Positions 52,749 through 63,378 are shown, numbered from the stretch's first letter. The stretch is 64,000 nucleotides of DNA from Agrobacterium larrymoorei (GCF_013322225.1 NZ_JAAMFB010000043.1:1-64000); one strand, 5' to 3'. Numbers and translations are program-made. The notes: generated by a model not told the origin, from the sequence alone.

Positions 52749-55117
52749 TGCTCGGCGCGAGTGGAACGACCGAAAGATCCGGTGAGATCTATCTCCCTTA
52801 TATTGGCCACCTCAGCGACCATATCGTCCTTCTTGAAGACGGATCGATCATGACCATTGCGAGAATTGATGGCGTTGCATTCGAGCTTGAGGAAACTGAA
52901 ATGCGCAATGCGCGTTGTCGTGCGTTCAACACGCTGTTGCGCAATATCGCTGATGATCATGTGTCAATATATGCTCACCTCGTACGTCATGCCGACGTGC
53001 CATCATCGGCGCCGCGACACTTCCGTAGTGTTTTCGCCGCTAGCCTGAACGAAGCTTTTGAACAGCGCGTGCTCTCCGGCCAACTCCTCCGCAATGAACA
53101 CTTCCTTACGTTGATTGTCTACCCACAGGCGGCTTTAGGGAAGGTAAAGAGGAGGTTCACCAAGCTAAGCGGAAAAAGGGAAAACGATCTCACGGGCCAG
53201 ATCAGGAACATGGAAGATCTTTGGCATGTTGTCGCTGGCTCTCTTAAAGCGTATGGCCTGCATCGTCTTGGCATCCGCGAGAAGCAGGGTGTGCTCTTCA
53301 CCGAAATTGGCGAAGCGCTACGGTTGATCATGACTGGTCGGTTCACACCGGTTCCGGTCGTCAGCGGCTCACTCGGCGCTTCGATTTATACCGACAGAGT
53401 CATTTGCGGCAAGCGAGGACTCGAGATCAGAACGCCAAAAGACAGTTACGTTGGATCCATCTATTCGTTTCGCGAATACCCTGCAAAAACACGGCCGGGC
53501 ATGCTCAACGCGCTGCTATCCCTCGATTTTCCACTTGTTCTCACGCAGAGTTTTTCGTTCCTGACTCGCCCGCAAGCGCACGCGAAACTTAGCCTCAAAT
53601 CGAGCCAGATGCTGAGTTCCGGCGATAAAGCCGTGACTCAAATCGGCAAATTATCCGAGGCTGAGGACGCACTTGCGAGCAACGAATTCGTTATGGGCTC
53701 ACATCATTTGAGCCTTTGCGTCTATGCAGACGATCTCAATAGTCTTGGGGACAGGGGCGCGCGGGCTCGGACACGAATGGCGGATGCAGGTGCCGTGGTT
53801 GTCCAAGAAGGTATTGGTATGGAAGCGGCCTATTGGTCCCAATTGCCGGGGAATTTTAAGTGGCGCACACGCCCTGGCGCAATCACTTCACGCAATTTCG
53901 CAGGGTTTGTCTCTTTCGAAAACTTTCCAGAGGGCGCCAGCTCAGGCCACTGGGGCAACGCGATTGCCCGATTTCGTACCAATGGCGGAACGCCTTTCGA
54001 CTATATCCCGCATGAGCACGATGTTGGCATGACGGCAATATTCGGGCCTATCGGGAGGGGTAAGACGACGCTCATGATGTTTGTTCTAGCCATGCTCGAA
54101 CAGAGCATGGTCGACCGTGCAGGTACGGTCGTGTTCTTTGACAAGGACCGGGGTGGCGAATTGCTGGTTCGCGCCACAGGAGGAACATATTTGGCACTTC
54201 ACAGAGGCACACCCAGCGGGTTGGCGCCGTTGCGTGGCCTAGAAAACACAGCAGCCTCACACGATTTTCTGCGCGAATGGATCGTGGCTCTCATCGAGAG
54301 TGATGGTCGGGGTGGGATTTCTCCGGAAGAGAACCGCCGTCTGGTCCGTGGTATCCATCGTCAGCTCTCGTTTGATCCACAAATGCGTTCAATCGCGGGG
54401 TTACGTGAATTTTTGTTGCATGGGCCCGCCGAAGGCGCAGGAGCGCGGCTCCAACGCTGGTGCCGGGGCCATGCGCTTGGCTGGGCATTTGACGGCGAAG
54501 TTGACGAAGTAAAGTTAGATCCGTCGATTACCGGCTTCGACATGACGCATCTTCTCGAATACGAGGAAGTATGCGCTCCCGCTGCAGCATATCTCCTGCA
54601 TCGGATTGGAGCCATGATCGACGGCCGCCGTTTTGTGATGAGCTGCGATGAGTTTCGCGCCTATTTGTTAAACCCTAAATTTTCGACTGTCGTCGACAAA
54701 TTCCTCCTGACCGTTCGAAAAAACAACGGGATGCTAATACTGGCAACGCAGCAACCAGAGCATGTTCTGGAATCGCCGCTAGGAGCCAGCTTGGTTGCGC
54801 AATGTATGACGAAGATTTTCTATCCATCACCAACCGCAGATCGATCGGCTTATGTCGATGGACTGAAATGTACCGAAAAGGAATTTCAGGCGATCCGTGA
54901 AGACATGACGGTCGGCAGCCGTAAGTTTCTTCTTAAACGAGAAAGTGGAAGCGTCATCTGCGAATTTGATCTGCGGGATATGCGTGAATATGTCGCCGTG
55001 CTTTCGGGGCGTGCCAACACGGTGCGCTTTGCAACTCGACTACGCGAGGCACAAGAAGGCAACTCATCTGGCTGGCTCAGCGAATTCATGGCCCGTCACC
55101 ACGAGGCAGAAGATTGA
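52748..55117 (+). CDS. virB4: VirB4, type IV secretion ATPase
   Basis: 789 residues, standard length, from ATG 52748. A CagE/TrbE/VirB4 N-terminal domain, then the RecA-like ATPase with Walker A FGPIGRGKTTLMMFVLAML at about 432-450, Walker B VMSCDEFRAYLL at about 630 and LILATQQPEHVL. The main energiser of T-pilus biogenesis and substrate transfer. Intact. Confidence 0.97.
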   Translation: MLGASGTTERSGEIYLPYIGHLSDHIVLLEDGSIMTIARIDGVAFELEETEMRNARCRAFNTLLRNIADDHVSIYAHLVRHADVPSSAPRHFRSVFAASLNEAFEQRVLSGQLLRNEHFLTLIVYPQAALGKVKRRFTKLSGKRENDLTGQIRNMEDLWHVVAGSLKAYGLHRLGIREKQGVLFTEIGEALRLIMTGRFTPVPVVSGSLGASIYTDRVICGKRGLEIRTPKDSYVGSIYSFREYPAKTRPGMLNALLSLDFPLVLTQSFSFLTRPQAHAKLSLKSSQMLSSGDKAVTQIGKLSEAEDALASNEFVMGSHHLSLCVYADDLNSLGDRGARARTRMADAGAVVVQEGIGMEAAYWSQLPGNFKWRTRPGAITSRNFAGFVSFENFPEGASSGHWGNAIARFRTNGGTPFDYIPHEHDVGMTAIFGPIGRGKTTLMMFVLAMLEQSMVDRAGTVVFFDKDRGGELLVRATGGTYLALHRGTPSGLAPLRGLENTAASHDFLREWIVALIESDGRGGISPEENRRLVRGIHRQLSFDPQMRSIAGLREFLLHGPAEGAGARLQRWCRGHALGWAFDGEVDEVKLDPSITGFDMTHLLEYEEVCAPAAAYLLHRIGAMIDGRRFVMSCDEFRAYLLNPKFSTVVDKFLLTVRKNNGMLILATQQPEHVLESPLGASLVAQCMTKIFYPSPTADRSAYVDGLKCTEKEFQAIREDMTVGSRKFLLKRESGSVICEFDLRDMREYVAVLSGRANTVRFATRLREAQEGNSSGWLSEFMARHHEAED

Positions 55118-55131
55118 TAAGGTAGGAAACG

Positions 55132-55794
55132 ATGAAGACGACGCAACTTATTGCAACAGTTTTGACCTGCAGCTTTCTATATATTCAGCCCGCGCGGGCG
55201 CAGTTTGTTGTTAGCGACCCGGCAACGGAGGCTGAGACGCTCGCGACTGCGCTCGCGACTGCGGAGAATCTCACTCAGACTATAGCGATGGTTACGATGT
55301 TGACGTCGGCCTACGGCGTTACTGGACTACTGACTTCGCTCAACCAGAAAAATCAGTATCCTTCGACGAAGGACCTAGACAATGAAATGTTTTCGCCGCG
55401 AATGCCAATGTCGACCACGGCACGTGCGATCACCAGCGATACAGATCGTGCAGTCGTGGGTAGTGATGCTGAAGCGGACCTGTTGCGATCGCAGATCACC
55501 GGTTCCGCAAACAGCGCTGGCATTGCGGCTGACAATCTGGAAACGATGGACAAACGCTTGACGGCGAATGCTGATACGTCTGCTCAGCTTTCCCGATCTC
55601 GCAATATCATGCAGGCAACCGTGACCAATGGTTTGCTTCTCAAGCAGATCCATGACGCAATGATTCAAAATGTACAGGCGACAAGCCTATTAACGATGAC
55701 TACCGCGCAGGCCGGCCTTCACGAGGCGGAAGAGGCGGCCGCTCAACGCAAGGAGCATCAAAAGACCGCTGTCATCTTTGGTGCCCTCCCCTAA
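55132..55794 (+). CDS. virB5: VirB5, minor pilin / adhesin
   Basis: 220 residues with signal peptide MKTTQLIATVLTCSFLYIQPARA-QF. The mature protein is helical (ATALATAENLTQTIAMVTML, TNGLLLKQIHDAMIQNVQAT). It localises to the T-pilus tip and helps host contact. 14 bp after virB4. Confidence 0.95.
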   Translation: MKTTQLIATVLTCSFLYIQPARAQFVVSDPATEAETLATALATAENLTQTIAMVTMLTSAYGVTGLLTSLNQKNQYPSTKDLDNEMFSPRMPMSTTARAITSDTDRAVVGSDAEADLLRSQITGSANSAGIAADNLETMDKRLTANADTSAQLSRSRNIMQATVTNGLLLKQIHDAMIQNVQATSLLTMTTAQAGLHEAEEAAAQRKEHQKTAVIFGALP

Positions 55795-55890
55795 GGCTGG
55801 GCGATTTGTTCATCCGCCCGCATCCTCGCCGAATGCGAGCTCATTTTATCCAACATTATGCGACAAACCAGTCAAGTTCAGGTCCAATCG

Positions 55891-56778
55891 ATGAATTTCA
55901 CGATTCCGGCGCCGTTTACGGCCATTCATACGATCTTCGATGTAGCCTTCACGACAGGCTTGGACTCGATGCTTGAGACTATCCAGGAGGCGGTGAGTGC
56001 GCCATTGATCGCCTGTGTCACTCTTTGGATTATTGTTCAGGGTATTTTAGTCATACGCGGCGAAGTCGATACCCGTAGCGGTATCACTCGGGTGATCACG
56101 GTCACCATCGTTGTTGCTCTAATTGTTGGGCAGGCTAACTACCAAGACTATGTGGTTTCCATCTTCGAAAAGACGGTCCCAAACTTTGTTCAGCAGTTTA
56201 GTGTAACCGGCTTGCCTCTGCAGACTGTTCCGGCACAGTTGGATACAATGTTCGCCGTGACCCAGGCCGTTTTTCAGAAAATCGCATCCGAAATCGGTCC
56301 GATGAACGACCAGGACATCCTTGCTTTCCAAGGGGCACAGTGGGTCCTTTACGGCACGCTCTGGTCTGCCTTCGGAGTTTACGACGCCGTTGGAATTCTC
56401 ACGAAAGTGCTTCTCGCGATCGGGCCTCTGATCCTCGTCGGATATATTTTTGATCGCACGCGGGACATCGCAGCTAAGTGGATCGGGCAACTTATCACCT
56501 ACGGTCTCTTGCTTCTCCTCTTAAACCTCGTGGCAACGATCGTCATCCTAACCGAAGCGACTGCGCTCACCCTTATGCTTGGTGTAATCACCTTCGCCGG
56601 TACGACCGCGGCCAAGATCATTGGTCTTTACGAACTCGATATGTTTTTTCTGACAGGGGATGCGCTCATTGTCGCTTTGCCGGCGATCGCCGGCAACATT
56701 GGAGGCAGTTACTGGAGCGGCGCAACCCAATCTGCCAGCAGCTTGTACCGTCGCTTCGCTCAGGTTGAGCGAGGCTAG
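55891..56778 (+). CDS. virB6: VirB6, polytopic inner-membrane channel protein
   Basis: 295 residues from ATG 55891 (MNFTIPAPFTAIHTIF), the usual VirB6 start; 11 extra in-frame codons upstream were not used. Several membrane helices, e.g. APLIACVTLWIIVQGILVI, GITRVITVTIVVALIVGQAN, VLLAIGPLILVGYIFD and GLLLLLLNLVATIVILTEAT. It contacts the T-DNA substrate during translocation. Confidence 0.95.
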   Translation: MNFTIPAPFTAIHTIFDVAFTTGLDSMLETIQEAVSAPLIACVTLWIIVQGILVIRGEVDTRSGITRVITVTIVVALIVGQANYQDYVVSIFEKTVPNFVQQFSVTGLPLQTVPAQLDTMFAVTQAVFQKIASEIGPMNDQDILAFQGAQWVLYGTLWSAFGVYDAVGILTKVLLAIGPLILVGYIFDRTRDIAAKWIGQLITYGLLLLLLNLVATIVILTEATALTLMLGVITFAGTTAAKIIGLYELDMFFLTGDALIVALPAIAGNIGGSYWSGATQSASSLYRRFAQVERG

Positions 56779-56811
56779 GTCGCGCAAAAATTCGCCTCAA
56801 TGGAGAATTCT

Positions 56812-56979
56812 ATGAAGTATTGCCTGCTGTGCCTAGTTGTCGCTTTGAGCGGCTGCCAGACAAACGACACATTAGCGAGCTGCAAAGGCCCGATCTTCCC
56901 GCTGAATGTGGGGCGATGGCAGCCTACTCCGTCAGATCTTCAGCTCGGCAATTCGGGTGGACGCTATGACGGGGCCTGA
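56812..56979 (+). CDS. virB7: VirB7, outer-membrane lipoprotein
   Basis: 55 residues. Lipobox LSGC with lipidated Cys15, and Cys24, the residue that forms the disulfide to VirB9 Cys262 in studied Ti plasmids. Both partners are conserved here. VirB7 stabilises VirB9 and the outer-membrane core complex. It overlaps virB8 by 14 nt. Confidence 0.95.
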   Translation: MKYCLLCLVVALSGCQTNDTLASCKGPIFPLNVGRWQPTPSDLQLGNSGGRYDGA

Positions 56980-57679
56980 ATATGCCATGCTAGTGGCGCG
57001 CGAAAGCCTTGCCGAGCACTATAAGGAAGTAGAAGCCTTTCAAACCGCGCGAGCGAAATCGGCGCGACGTCTCTCCAAACTCATTGCAGCTGTCGCAGCT
57101 ATCGCGATTTTGGGAAATGTTGCTCAAGCGTTCGCTATAGCCACAATGGTGCCGTTGAGCAGGCTTGTGCCCGTATATCTATGGATACGGCCGGACGGCA
57201 CCGTTGACAGCGAGGTGTCTGTCTCGCGATTGCCTGCAACTCAAGAGGAGGCCGTCGTTAACGCCTCATTGTGGGAGTATGTTCGCCTGCGCGAGAGTTA
57301 TGATGCCGATACCGCTCAGTACGCCTACGACCTGGTATCGAACTTCAGTGCCCCAACAGTGCGCCAGGATTACCAGCAATTCTTCAACTATCCCAATCCC
57401 GGTTCGCCTCAAGTCATTCTTGGCAAACGCGGCAGGGTGGAGGTCGAGCACATCGCTTCAAATGATGTAACTCCAAGCACGCAGCAAATTCGCTATAAAA
57501 GGACCCTCGTCGTTGACGGCAAAATGCCGGTGGTGAGTACGTGGACCGCGACAGTTCGCTACGAAAAGGTGACCAGCTTGCCCGGCAGATTGAGACTGAC
57601 CAACCCGGCAGGTCTGGTTGTCACCTCCTATCAGACATCGGAAGATACCGTTTCAAACGTAGGCCACAGCGAACCATGA
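56966..57679 (+). CDS. virB8: VirB8, inner-membrane scaffold
   Basis: 237 residues from ATG 56966 (MTGPEYAMLVARE); earlier in-frame codons overlie virB7 and were rejected. Short cytoplasmic tail, one membrane helix (KLIAAVAAIAILGNVAQAFA, about 38-57) and a periplasmic NTF2-like domain (WEYVRLRESYDADTAQYAYD). It bridges inner and outer parts of the secretion complex. Confidence 0.95.
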   Translation: MTGPEYAMLVARESLAEHYKEVEAFQTARAKSARRLSKLIAAVAAIAILGNVAQAFAIATMVPLSRLVPVYLWIRPDGTVDSEVSVSRLPATQEEAVVNASLWEYVRLRESYDADTAQYAYDLVSNFSAPTVRQDYQQFFNYPNPGSPQVILGKRGRVEVEHIASNDVTPSTQQIRYKRTLVVDGKMPVVSTWTATVRYEKVTSLPGRLRLTNPAGLVVTSYQTSEDTVSNVGHSEP

Positions 57680-58557
57680 TCAGAAAAGCACTTTTCATTT
57701 TAGCATGTTTATTTGCCGCTGCGACTGGTGCGGAGGCTGAAGACACTCCAATGGCGGGCAAGCTAGATCCGCGCATGCGTTATTTGGCTTACAATCCCGA
57801 TCAAGTGGTGCGCCTCTCGACGGCGGTTGGAGCTACTTTGGTCGTCACATTCGCCACGAACGAAACGGTGACAGCGGTTGCCGTTTCAAATAGCAAAGAT
57901 CTAGCAGCCCTACCGCGGGGAAATTATCTATTTTTCAAGGCAAGCCAGGTCCTCACGCCTCAGCCAGTAATCGTGCTAACCGCAAGCGACTCCGGGATGC
58001 GCCGTTATGTTTTCAGTATAAGTTCCAAGACTCTGTCCCACCTCGATAAAGAGCAGCCCGATCTCTATTACAGCGTCCAATTCGCCTACCCCGCCGACGA
58101 TGCGGCGGCTCGGCGAAGGGAGGCACAACAGAAGGCTGTTGTGGACAGACTACACGCGGAAGCACAATATCAACGGAAAGCTGAGAATTTATTGGATCAG
58201 CCTGTCACAGCCCTTGGTGCGGCGGACAGTAATTGGCACTACGTCGCCCAAGGCGATCGTTCGCTGTTGCCACTCGAAGTCTTCGACAATGGATTTACGA
58301 CGGTATTCCACTTTCCGGGCAATGTACGCATACCCTCCATCTACACCATCAATCCTGATGGCAAGGAAGCTGTTGCCAACTATTCAGTTAAAGGGAGCGA
58401 TGTCGAGATTTCTTCGGTCTCCCGAGGTTGGCGTCTGAGGGATGGCCACACAGTCCTATGTATCTGGAATACCGCTTACGATCCCGTTGGCCAAAGGCCG
58501 CAAACGGGCACGGTGAGGCCCGATGTGAAACGCGTCCTGAAGGGGGCGAAGGGATGA
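57676..58557 (+). CDS. virB9: VirB9, outer-membrane core complex protein
   Basis: 293 residues from ATG 57676 (overlaps the virB8 stop). Signal peptide [22 protein letters not shown]-terminal beta domain with [14 protein letters not shown]-terminal domain ending with [20 protein letters not shown], where Cys262 pairs with VirB7 Cys24. Forms the outer-membrane ring with VirB7 and VirB10. Confidence 0.96.
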   Translation: MIRKALFILACLFAAATGAEAEDTPMAGKLDPRMRYLAYNPDQVVRLSTAVGATLVVTFATNETVTAVAVSNSKDLAALPRGNYLFFKASQVLTPQPVIVLTASDSGMRRYVFSISSKTLSHLDKEQPDLYYSVQFAYPADDAAARRREAQQKAVVDRLHAEAQYQRKAENLLDQPVTALGAADSNWHYVAQGDRSLLPLEVFDNGFTTVFHFPGNVRIPSIYTINPDGKEAVANYSVKGSDVEISSVSRGWRLRDGHTVLCIWNTAYDPVGQRPQTGTVRPDVKRVLKGAKG

Positions 58558-59687
58558 ATAACGATAGTCAGCAAGCGGCACATGAGGTTGATGCATCTGG
58601 ATCCCTGGTCTCCGACAAACATGGCCGGCGTCTTTCGGGGTCTCAGAAATTGATCGTCGGAGGTGTCGTTCTCGCGTTATCATTAAGCCTCATTTGGCTA
58701 GGTGGGCGCCAAAAGAAGGTGAATGAGAACGCATCGCCGTCAACTTTGATCGCAACAAACACCAAGCCATTTCATCCAGCTCCGATTGAGGTGCCGCCGG
58801 ATCCTCCAGCGGTTCAAGAGGCTGTTCAGCCTGCTGCTCCTCTACCGCCGAGGGGCGAACCGGAGCGGCATGAGCCACGGCCGGAAGAAACACCGATTTT
58901 TGCATATAGCAGCGGCGATCAAGGGGTCAGCAAACGCGCCATTCAGGGCGACACGGGCCGAAGACAAGAAGGCAAGCGTGACGACAACTCCTTGCCGAAT
59001 GGCGAAGTGTCCGGCGAGAACGATTTGTCGATACGTATGAAACCCACCGAGCTGCAGCCCAGCAGGGCCACGCTCTTGCCGCACCCCGATTTTATGGTAA
59101 CGCAAGGGACAATAATTCCGTGCATCTTGCAAACCGCAATCGACACAAATTTGGCAGGCTATGTAAAGTGTGTCTTGCCTCAGGATATTCGTGGAACAAC
59201 GAACAATATCGTGCTTCTTGATCGTGGCACCACCGTTGTTGGCGAAATACAGCGTGGCTTGCAACAGGGAGATGGGCGCGTTTTTGTGTTGTGGGATCGC
59301 GCCGAGACACCTGACCATGCGATGATCTCGTTAACATCGCCAAGCGCGGACGAACTCGGTCGCTCAGGATTGCCGGGCTCGGTCGACAGCCACTTCTGGC
59401 AGCGTTTTAGCGGAGCTATGCTCTTGAGTGTTGTTCAAGGCGCCTTCCAGGCAGCTAGCACCTACGCCGGCAGCTCGGGTGGCGGGATGAGCTTCAACAG
59501 CTTTCAAAATAACGGTGAGCAGACAACTGAGACAGCCCTTAAGGCAACCATCAACATACCGCCAACCCTGAAGAAGAATCAGGGTGACACCGTTTCCATT
59601 TTCGTAGCACGGGACCTCGATTTCTTTGGTGTTTACCAGCTCCGCCTGACTGGCGGCGCCACGCGGGGGAGGAACCGCCGCTCTTAA
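58554..59687 (+). CDS. virB10: VirB10, energy-sensing core complex protein
   Basis: 377 residues from ATG 58554 (overlaps the virB9 stop). One membrane helix ([20 protein letters not shown], about 33-52), a Pro-rich periplasmic linker ([20 protein letters not shown]) and the C-terminal TrbI/VirB10 barrel domain ([40 protein letters not shown]). Spans both membranes and gates secretion. Confidence 0.96.
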   Translation: MNNDSQQAAHEVDASGSLVSDKHGRRLSGSQKLIVGGVVLALSLSLIWLGGRQKKVNENASPSTLIATNTKPFHPAPIEVPPDPPAVQEAVQPAAPLPPRGEPERHEPRPEETPIFAYSSGDQGVSKRAIQGDTGRRQEGKRDDNSLPNGEVSGENDLSIRMKPTELQPSRATLLPHPDFMVTQGTIIPCILQTAIDTNLAGYVKCVLPQDIRGTTNNIVLLDRGTTVVGEIQRGLQQGDGRVFVLWDRAETPDHAMISLTSPSADELGRSGLPGSVDSHFWQRFSGAMLLSVVQGAFQAASTYAGSSGGGMSFNSFQNNGEQTTETALKATINIPPTLKKNQGDTVSIFVARDLDFFGVYQLRLTGGATRGRNRRS

Positions 59688-59726
59688 TGAATTCAAATTT
59701 CCGCTTAGAGACAGGATACATTGTAA

Positions 59727-60758
59727 ATGGAAGTGGATCCGCAACTACGCTTTCTTCTGAAGCCGATTTTGGAATGGCTCGATGACCCGAAGACTGAAGA
59801 AATTGCGATCAATCGACCTGGAGAGGCATTTGTGCGCCAAGCCGGCATTTTTACCAAGATGCCTTTGCCCGTCTCTTATGATGATCTTGAAGATATCGCT
59901 ATTTTAGCGGGCGCGCTGAGAAAGCAGGATGTCGGACCACGTAACCCCCTCTGCGCCACTGAACTTCCTGGTGGTGAACGACTACAAATCTGTCTGCCGC
60001 CGACCGTTCCCTCGGGCACCGTCAGCTTGACCATTCGACGGCCAAGCTCGCGTGTTTCTGCTCTTAAAGAAGTCTCCTCCCGTTATGATGCTTCGAGGTG
60101 GAACCAGTGGCAGACACGAAGGAAACGCCAAAATCAGGATGATGAAGCTATCCTTCAGCATTTTGACAACGGGGATTTGGAAGCGTTTCTGCACGCATGC
60201 GTCGTCAGCCGACTGACGATGTTGCTATGTGGCCCTACCGGAAGCGGCAAGACAACAATGAGCAAGACCTTGATCAGCGCCATCCCCCCCCAGGAAAGGC
60301 TAATCACCATAGAAGATACGCTCGAACTCGTCATTCCACACGATAATCATGTTAGACTACTCTACTCCAAGAACGGTGTTGGGCTGGGTGCTGTGAGCGC
60401 CGAGCACTTGCTCCAAGCAAGTCTGCGTATGCGGCCGGACCGGATATTGCTTGGCGAGATGCGCGACGATGCAGCATGGGCTTATATGAGTGAAGTCGTC
60501 TCGGGACATCCGGGATCGATTTCAACAATACACGGCGCGAATCCAATCCAAGGATTCAAGAAACTGTTTTCCCTTGTCAAAAGTAGCGCCCAAGGTGCTA
60601 GCTTGGAAGATCGCACACTGATTGACATGCTCTCTACGGCGATCGATGTCATCATTCCATTCCGTGCCTATGAGGACGTTTATGAAGTAGGCGAGATCTG
60701 GCTCGCGGCGGACGCACGACGCCGGGGCGAGACCATAGGCGATCTCCTTAATCAATAG
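59727..60758 (+). CDS. virB11: VirB11, secretion ATPase
   Basis: 343 residues. N-terminal domain (LDDPKTEEIAINRPGEAFVR), then Walker A CGPTGSGKTTMSKTL with Lys at residue 175, Asp box TIEDTLELV, Walker B RPDRILLGEMRDDAA and His box STIHGANP. Hexameric inner-membrane-associated ATPase that switches the channel between pilus assembly and substrate transfer. Last gene of the virB operon. Confidence 0.97.
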   Translation: MEVDPQLRFLLKPILEWLDDPKTEEIAINRPGEAFVRQAGIFTKMPLPVSYDDLEDIAILAGALRKQDVGPRNPLCATELPGGERLQICLPPTVPSGTVSLTIRRPSSRVSALKEVSSRYDASRWNQWQTRRKRQNQDDEAILQHFDNGDLEAFLHACVVSRLTMLLCGPTGSGKTTMSKTLISAIPPQERLITIEDTLELVIPHDNHVRLLYSKNGVGLGAVSAEHLLQASLRMRPDRILLGEMRDDAAWAYMSEVVSGHPGSISTIHGANPIQGFKKLFSLVKSSAQGASLEDRTLIDMLSTAIDVIIPFRAYEDVYEVGEIWLAADARRRGETIGDLLNQ

Positions 60759-60776
60759 TAGCTGTAACCTCGAAGC

Positions 60777-60823
60777 GTTTCACTTGTAACAACGGTTGAG
60801 AATTTTTGTCATAAAATTGAAAT
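60777..60823 (+). promoter_or_regulatory. vir boxes upstream of virG
   Basis: GTTTCACTTGTAAC (60777-60790) matches RYTNCAATTGNAAY at 13 of 14 positions. A weaker site, AAATTGAAAT (60814-60823), follows. These fit the known VirG-dependent promoter of virG. Confidence 0.75.
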
Positions 60824-60889
60824 ACTTGGTTCGCATTTTCGTCATCCGCGGTCAGCCGCAATTCTGACGAACTGCCCATTTAGCTGGAG

Positions 60890-61693
60890 ATGATTGTACA
60901 TCCTTCACGTGAAAATTTCTCAAGCGCTGTGAACAAGGGTTCAGATTTTAGATTGAAAGGTGAGCCGTTGAAACACGTTCTTCTTATCGATGACGATGTC
61001 GCTATGCGGCATCTTATTATCGAATACCTTACGATCCACGCCTTCAAAGTGACCGCGGTAGCCGACAGCACCCAGTTCACTAGAGTACTCTCTTCCGCGA
61101 CGGTCGATGTCGTGGTTGTTGATCTAAATTTAGGTCGTGAAGATGGGCTTGAGATCGTTCGAAATCTGGCGGCAAAGTCTGATATTCCAATCATAATTAT
61201 CAGTGGCGACCGCCTTGAGGAGACGGATAAAGTTGTTGCACTCGAGCTAGGAGCAAGTGATTTTATCGCTAAGCCGTTTAGTACGAGAGAGTTTCTTGCA
61301 CGCATTCGGGTTGCCTTGCGCGTGCGCCCCAACGTTGTCCGCTCCAAAGACCGACGGTCTTTTTGTTTTACTGACTGGACACTTAATCTCAGGCAACGTC
61401 GCTTGATGTCCGAAGCTGGCGGTGAGGTGAAACTTACGGCAGGTGAGTTCAATCTTCTCCTCGCGTTTTTAGAGAAACCCCGCGACGTTCTATCGCGCGA
61501 GCAACTTCTCATTGCCAGTCGAGTACGCGACGAGGAGGTTTACGACAGGAGTATAGATGTTCTCATTTTGCGGCTGCGCCGCAAACTTGAGGCGGATCCG
61601 TCAAGCCCTCAACTGATAAAAACAGCAAGAGGTGCCGGTTATTTCTTTGACGCGGACGTGCAGGTTTCGCACGGGGGGACGATGGCAGCCTGA
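60890..61693 (+). CDS. virG: VirG, response regulator of vir genes
   Basis: OmpR-type regulator phosphorylated by VirA; binds vir boxes. Two starts are possible: ATG 60890 (267 residues) or TTG 60968 (241 residues). TTG is preceded by AAAGGTGAG and puts the phospho-acceptor (VVVDLNLGRED) exactly at Asp52, the standard numbering, so TTG is probably the real start, as reported for octopine virG. Receiver pocket LIDDDVAMR, IIISGD, SDFIAKPF (Lys); winged-helix C-terminus LTAGEFNLLLAFLEKPRDVL and RLRRKLEADPSSPQLIKTAR. Confidence 0.96.
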   Translation: MIVHPSRENFSSAVNKGSDFRLKGEPLKHVLLIDDDVAMRHLIIEYLTIHAFKVTAVADSTQFTRVLSSATVDVVVVDLNLGREDGLEIVRNLAAKSDIPIIIISGDRLEETDKVVALELGASDFIAKPFSTREFLARIRVALRVRPNVVRSKDRRSFCFTDWTLNLRQRRLMSEAGGEVKLTAGEFNLLLAFLEKPRDVLSREQLLIASRVRDEEVYDRSIDVLILRLRRKLEADPSSPQLIKTARGAGYFFDADVQVSHGGTMAA

Positions 61694-61803
61694 GCCAATT
61701 GCATTTGGCTCTTAATTATCTGGCTCAAAGGGTGACTGAGGACGCGGCCAGCGGCCTCAAATCTACACTCAATATTTGGTGAGGGGTTCCGATAGGTCCC
61801 TCT

Positions 61804-62412
61804 TCACCAATTGCTCGATGGCTTCTCTCCAGCAAAGAAGGACGCGAGCGCGGCGGTAGCCAGCTTGTGGCCGAAAGCTCGAGCGGTCTCCAACCCCAAC
61901 GGATCAAAATGACTTCGAGCGACCTCGAGCAACGCAACCGGGAACATGCGTGAGGTCTGAACGAGAACGGATTTTTCTGTAGTTGAAGGGATCGGATAAC
62001 TTTTCGGGGCCACGCGAAATGATCCATCTGCCAGCATGCTTTCGAAATCGTCCAACGCGCGCCTTAAAATCATTTGTAGCGACTTCGAGGGACTGTATTG
62101 CCGAACGAGGTTGTCATATGTTTTCGACACTTGAGGCGCGGGCGGTCGCGCTGAAAGAAAAACCTGGAGCTTTTTCGGGGACGGAGGTGGACTAAGGGCA
62201 TCCACAGTTAGCTTAAGTTGTCGATCGGGACTGTAAATGTGATCGGCGACGAGAGGCTCACGTTGCTGGTCTTTCTCGTCGGCTTTTTCAGGCAAGTGCT
62301 GGAGGTCCAGCTTCTGGGGAACAAGTGTCGGGTTGGGATGGTGGATCTCGGGTCGAGCACCAGCAAGCCGCCGTGCTTCGCCGACCGACAACGCGGGCTT
62401 GCGAATTGCCAT
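61804..62412 (-). CDS. virC2: VirC2, T-DNA processing enhancer
   Basis: 202 residues from ATG 62412 (MAIRKPALSVGEARRLAG); a TTG two codons earlier overlaps the virC1 stop. C-terminal ribbon-helix-helix-type DNA-binding region (KTYDNLVRQYSPSKSLQMIL, ALLEVARSHFDPLGLETARA). Works with VirC1 at the overdrive sequence to increase T-strand production. A proline-rich middle (ALSPPPSPKK) is normal for the family. Confidence 0.95.
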   Translation of the reverse strand: MAIRKPALSVGEARRLAGARPEIHHPNPTLVPQKLDLQHLPEKADEKDQQREPLVADHIYSPDRQLKLTVDALSPPPSPKKLQVFLSARPPAPQVSKTYDNLVRQYSPSKSLQMILRRALDDFESMLADGSFRVAPKSYPIPSTTEKSVLVQTSRMFPVALLEVARSHFDPLGLETARAFGHKLATAALASFFAGEKPSSNW

Positions 62413-62414
62413 CT

Positions 62415-63110
62415 TCAAGCCTCCAAGATTTTGCTGATCAGTTTCGAAATGACCACGACTTCCTCCATCGCAATCCGAAGATTCCTCTCTATGAGGCGCA
62501 TCGTCGGATCAGTTCCCGTGTTTAGTAATGTAAGATGCAACATGCCGCGTTCTTTCATCGCGGCAAATGCATCTCTTTCATGCATGGGAGACGGTACAAC
62601 TGGAAGGCTCTCTAGCGTCTCTGACATCCTGCGTTGCGATGTTGTCAATCGGCCGACCGGGACGCGTTGGCGCAAAACAGCTGTAGGAATTGCCAAATTT
62701 TCACTCAACAGCAGCTCGATGACGTAGCGGTAGGTAGATAGTGCCTCATCAATGTCGAGCGGCGTTAGCATGGTGGGGATCAGAAGCAGGTTTGAGCTAG
62801 CGATGATTGTGTTGTTGAGCTCGCTCGAGCCGCCACGCGTATCGGCCAACGCATAATCAAATCCTTCGAGCTCGGCATTTTCATAGGCTGCTTCAAGAAG
62901 GGGCATTTCGTCGGCGGAATAGACTTCACAGCGAGGATCCCAGGTACTGCTTTGTAAGGCGTTTTCTCTCCATCGCGTCAGAGGCCGGTTTTCGTCGGCA
63001 TCAAAGAGGGCCACTCGTTTACCGTCATTTGCCAAAGCAGCGCAAAGGCCCATGAGTGCGGTGGTTTTGCCAGCACCCCCTTTGAAAGAACAAAACGTCA
63101 AAAGTTGCAT
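62415..63110 (-). CDS. virC1: VirC1, ParA-like T-DNA transfer ATPase
   Basis: 231 residues, full length. Deviant Walker [16 protein letters not shown] (Lys about residue 15), [11 protein letters not shown] (Walker A'), and [14 protein letters not shown]. Binds overdrive beside the right border and brings the T-DNA relaxosome to the cell-pole VirB/VirD4 machinery. First gene of the virC operon, divergent from virD1. Confidence 0.96.
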   Translation of the reverse strand: MQLLTFCSFKGGAGKTTALMGLCAALANDGKRVALFDADENRPLTRWRENALQSSTWDPRCEVYSADEMPLLEAAYENAELEGFDYALADTRGGSSELNNTIIASSNLLLIPTMLTPLDIDEALSTYRYVIELLLSENLAIPTAVLRQRVPVGRLTTSQRRMSETLESLPVVPSPMHERDAFAAMKERGMLHLTLLNTGTDPTMRLIERNLRIAMEEVVVISKLISKILEA

Positions 63111-63378
63111 ATTCTGATCCCGCCTATCCTGTGAAACCGGAGTGCATTTGTATTTTTGTTCGTATAAATGTTTTTGTGATTATCGATGAGTAAAAGCGTT
63201 GCTACACTATTTTTATTTCACATTCGTTATAAGACAATTGCAAATGTAGCAAGTATATTCAGTATTGCCTGTAAATGTACTGTTGATTTCATATTGAGCA
63301 GGGCTAGACTTCCATCCGTCTACCCGGGCACATTTCGTGCTGGAGTATCCAGACCTTCCGCTTTCTTTGGAGGAAGCT
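63111..63378. promoter_or_regulatory. Divergent virC/virD control region
   Basis: AT-rich 268-bp gap. Overlapping vir-box-like sites: CAATTG core in AAGACAATTGCAAA (63231-63244) and ATTGCAAATGTAGC (63237-63250, 12 of 14 matches), plus a weaker CCTGTAAATGTACT near 63268-63281. In known Ti plasmids one divergent region controls virC and virD and also binds the repressor Ros; I did not identify a Ros box with confidence. Confidence 0.6.
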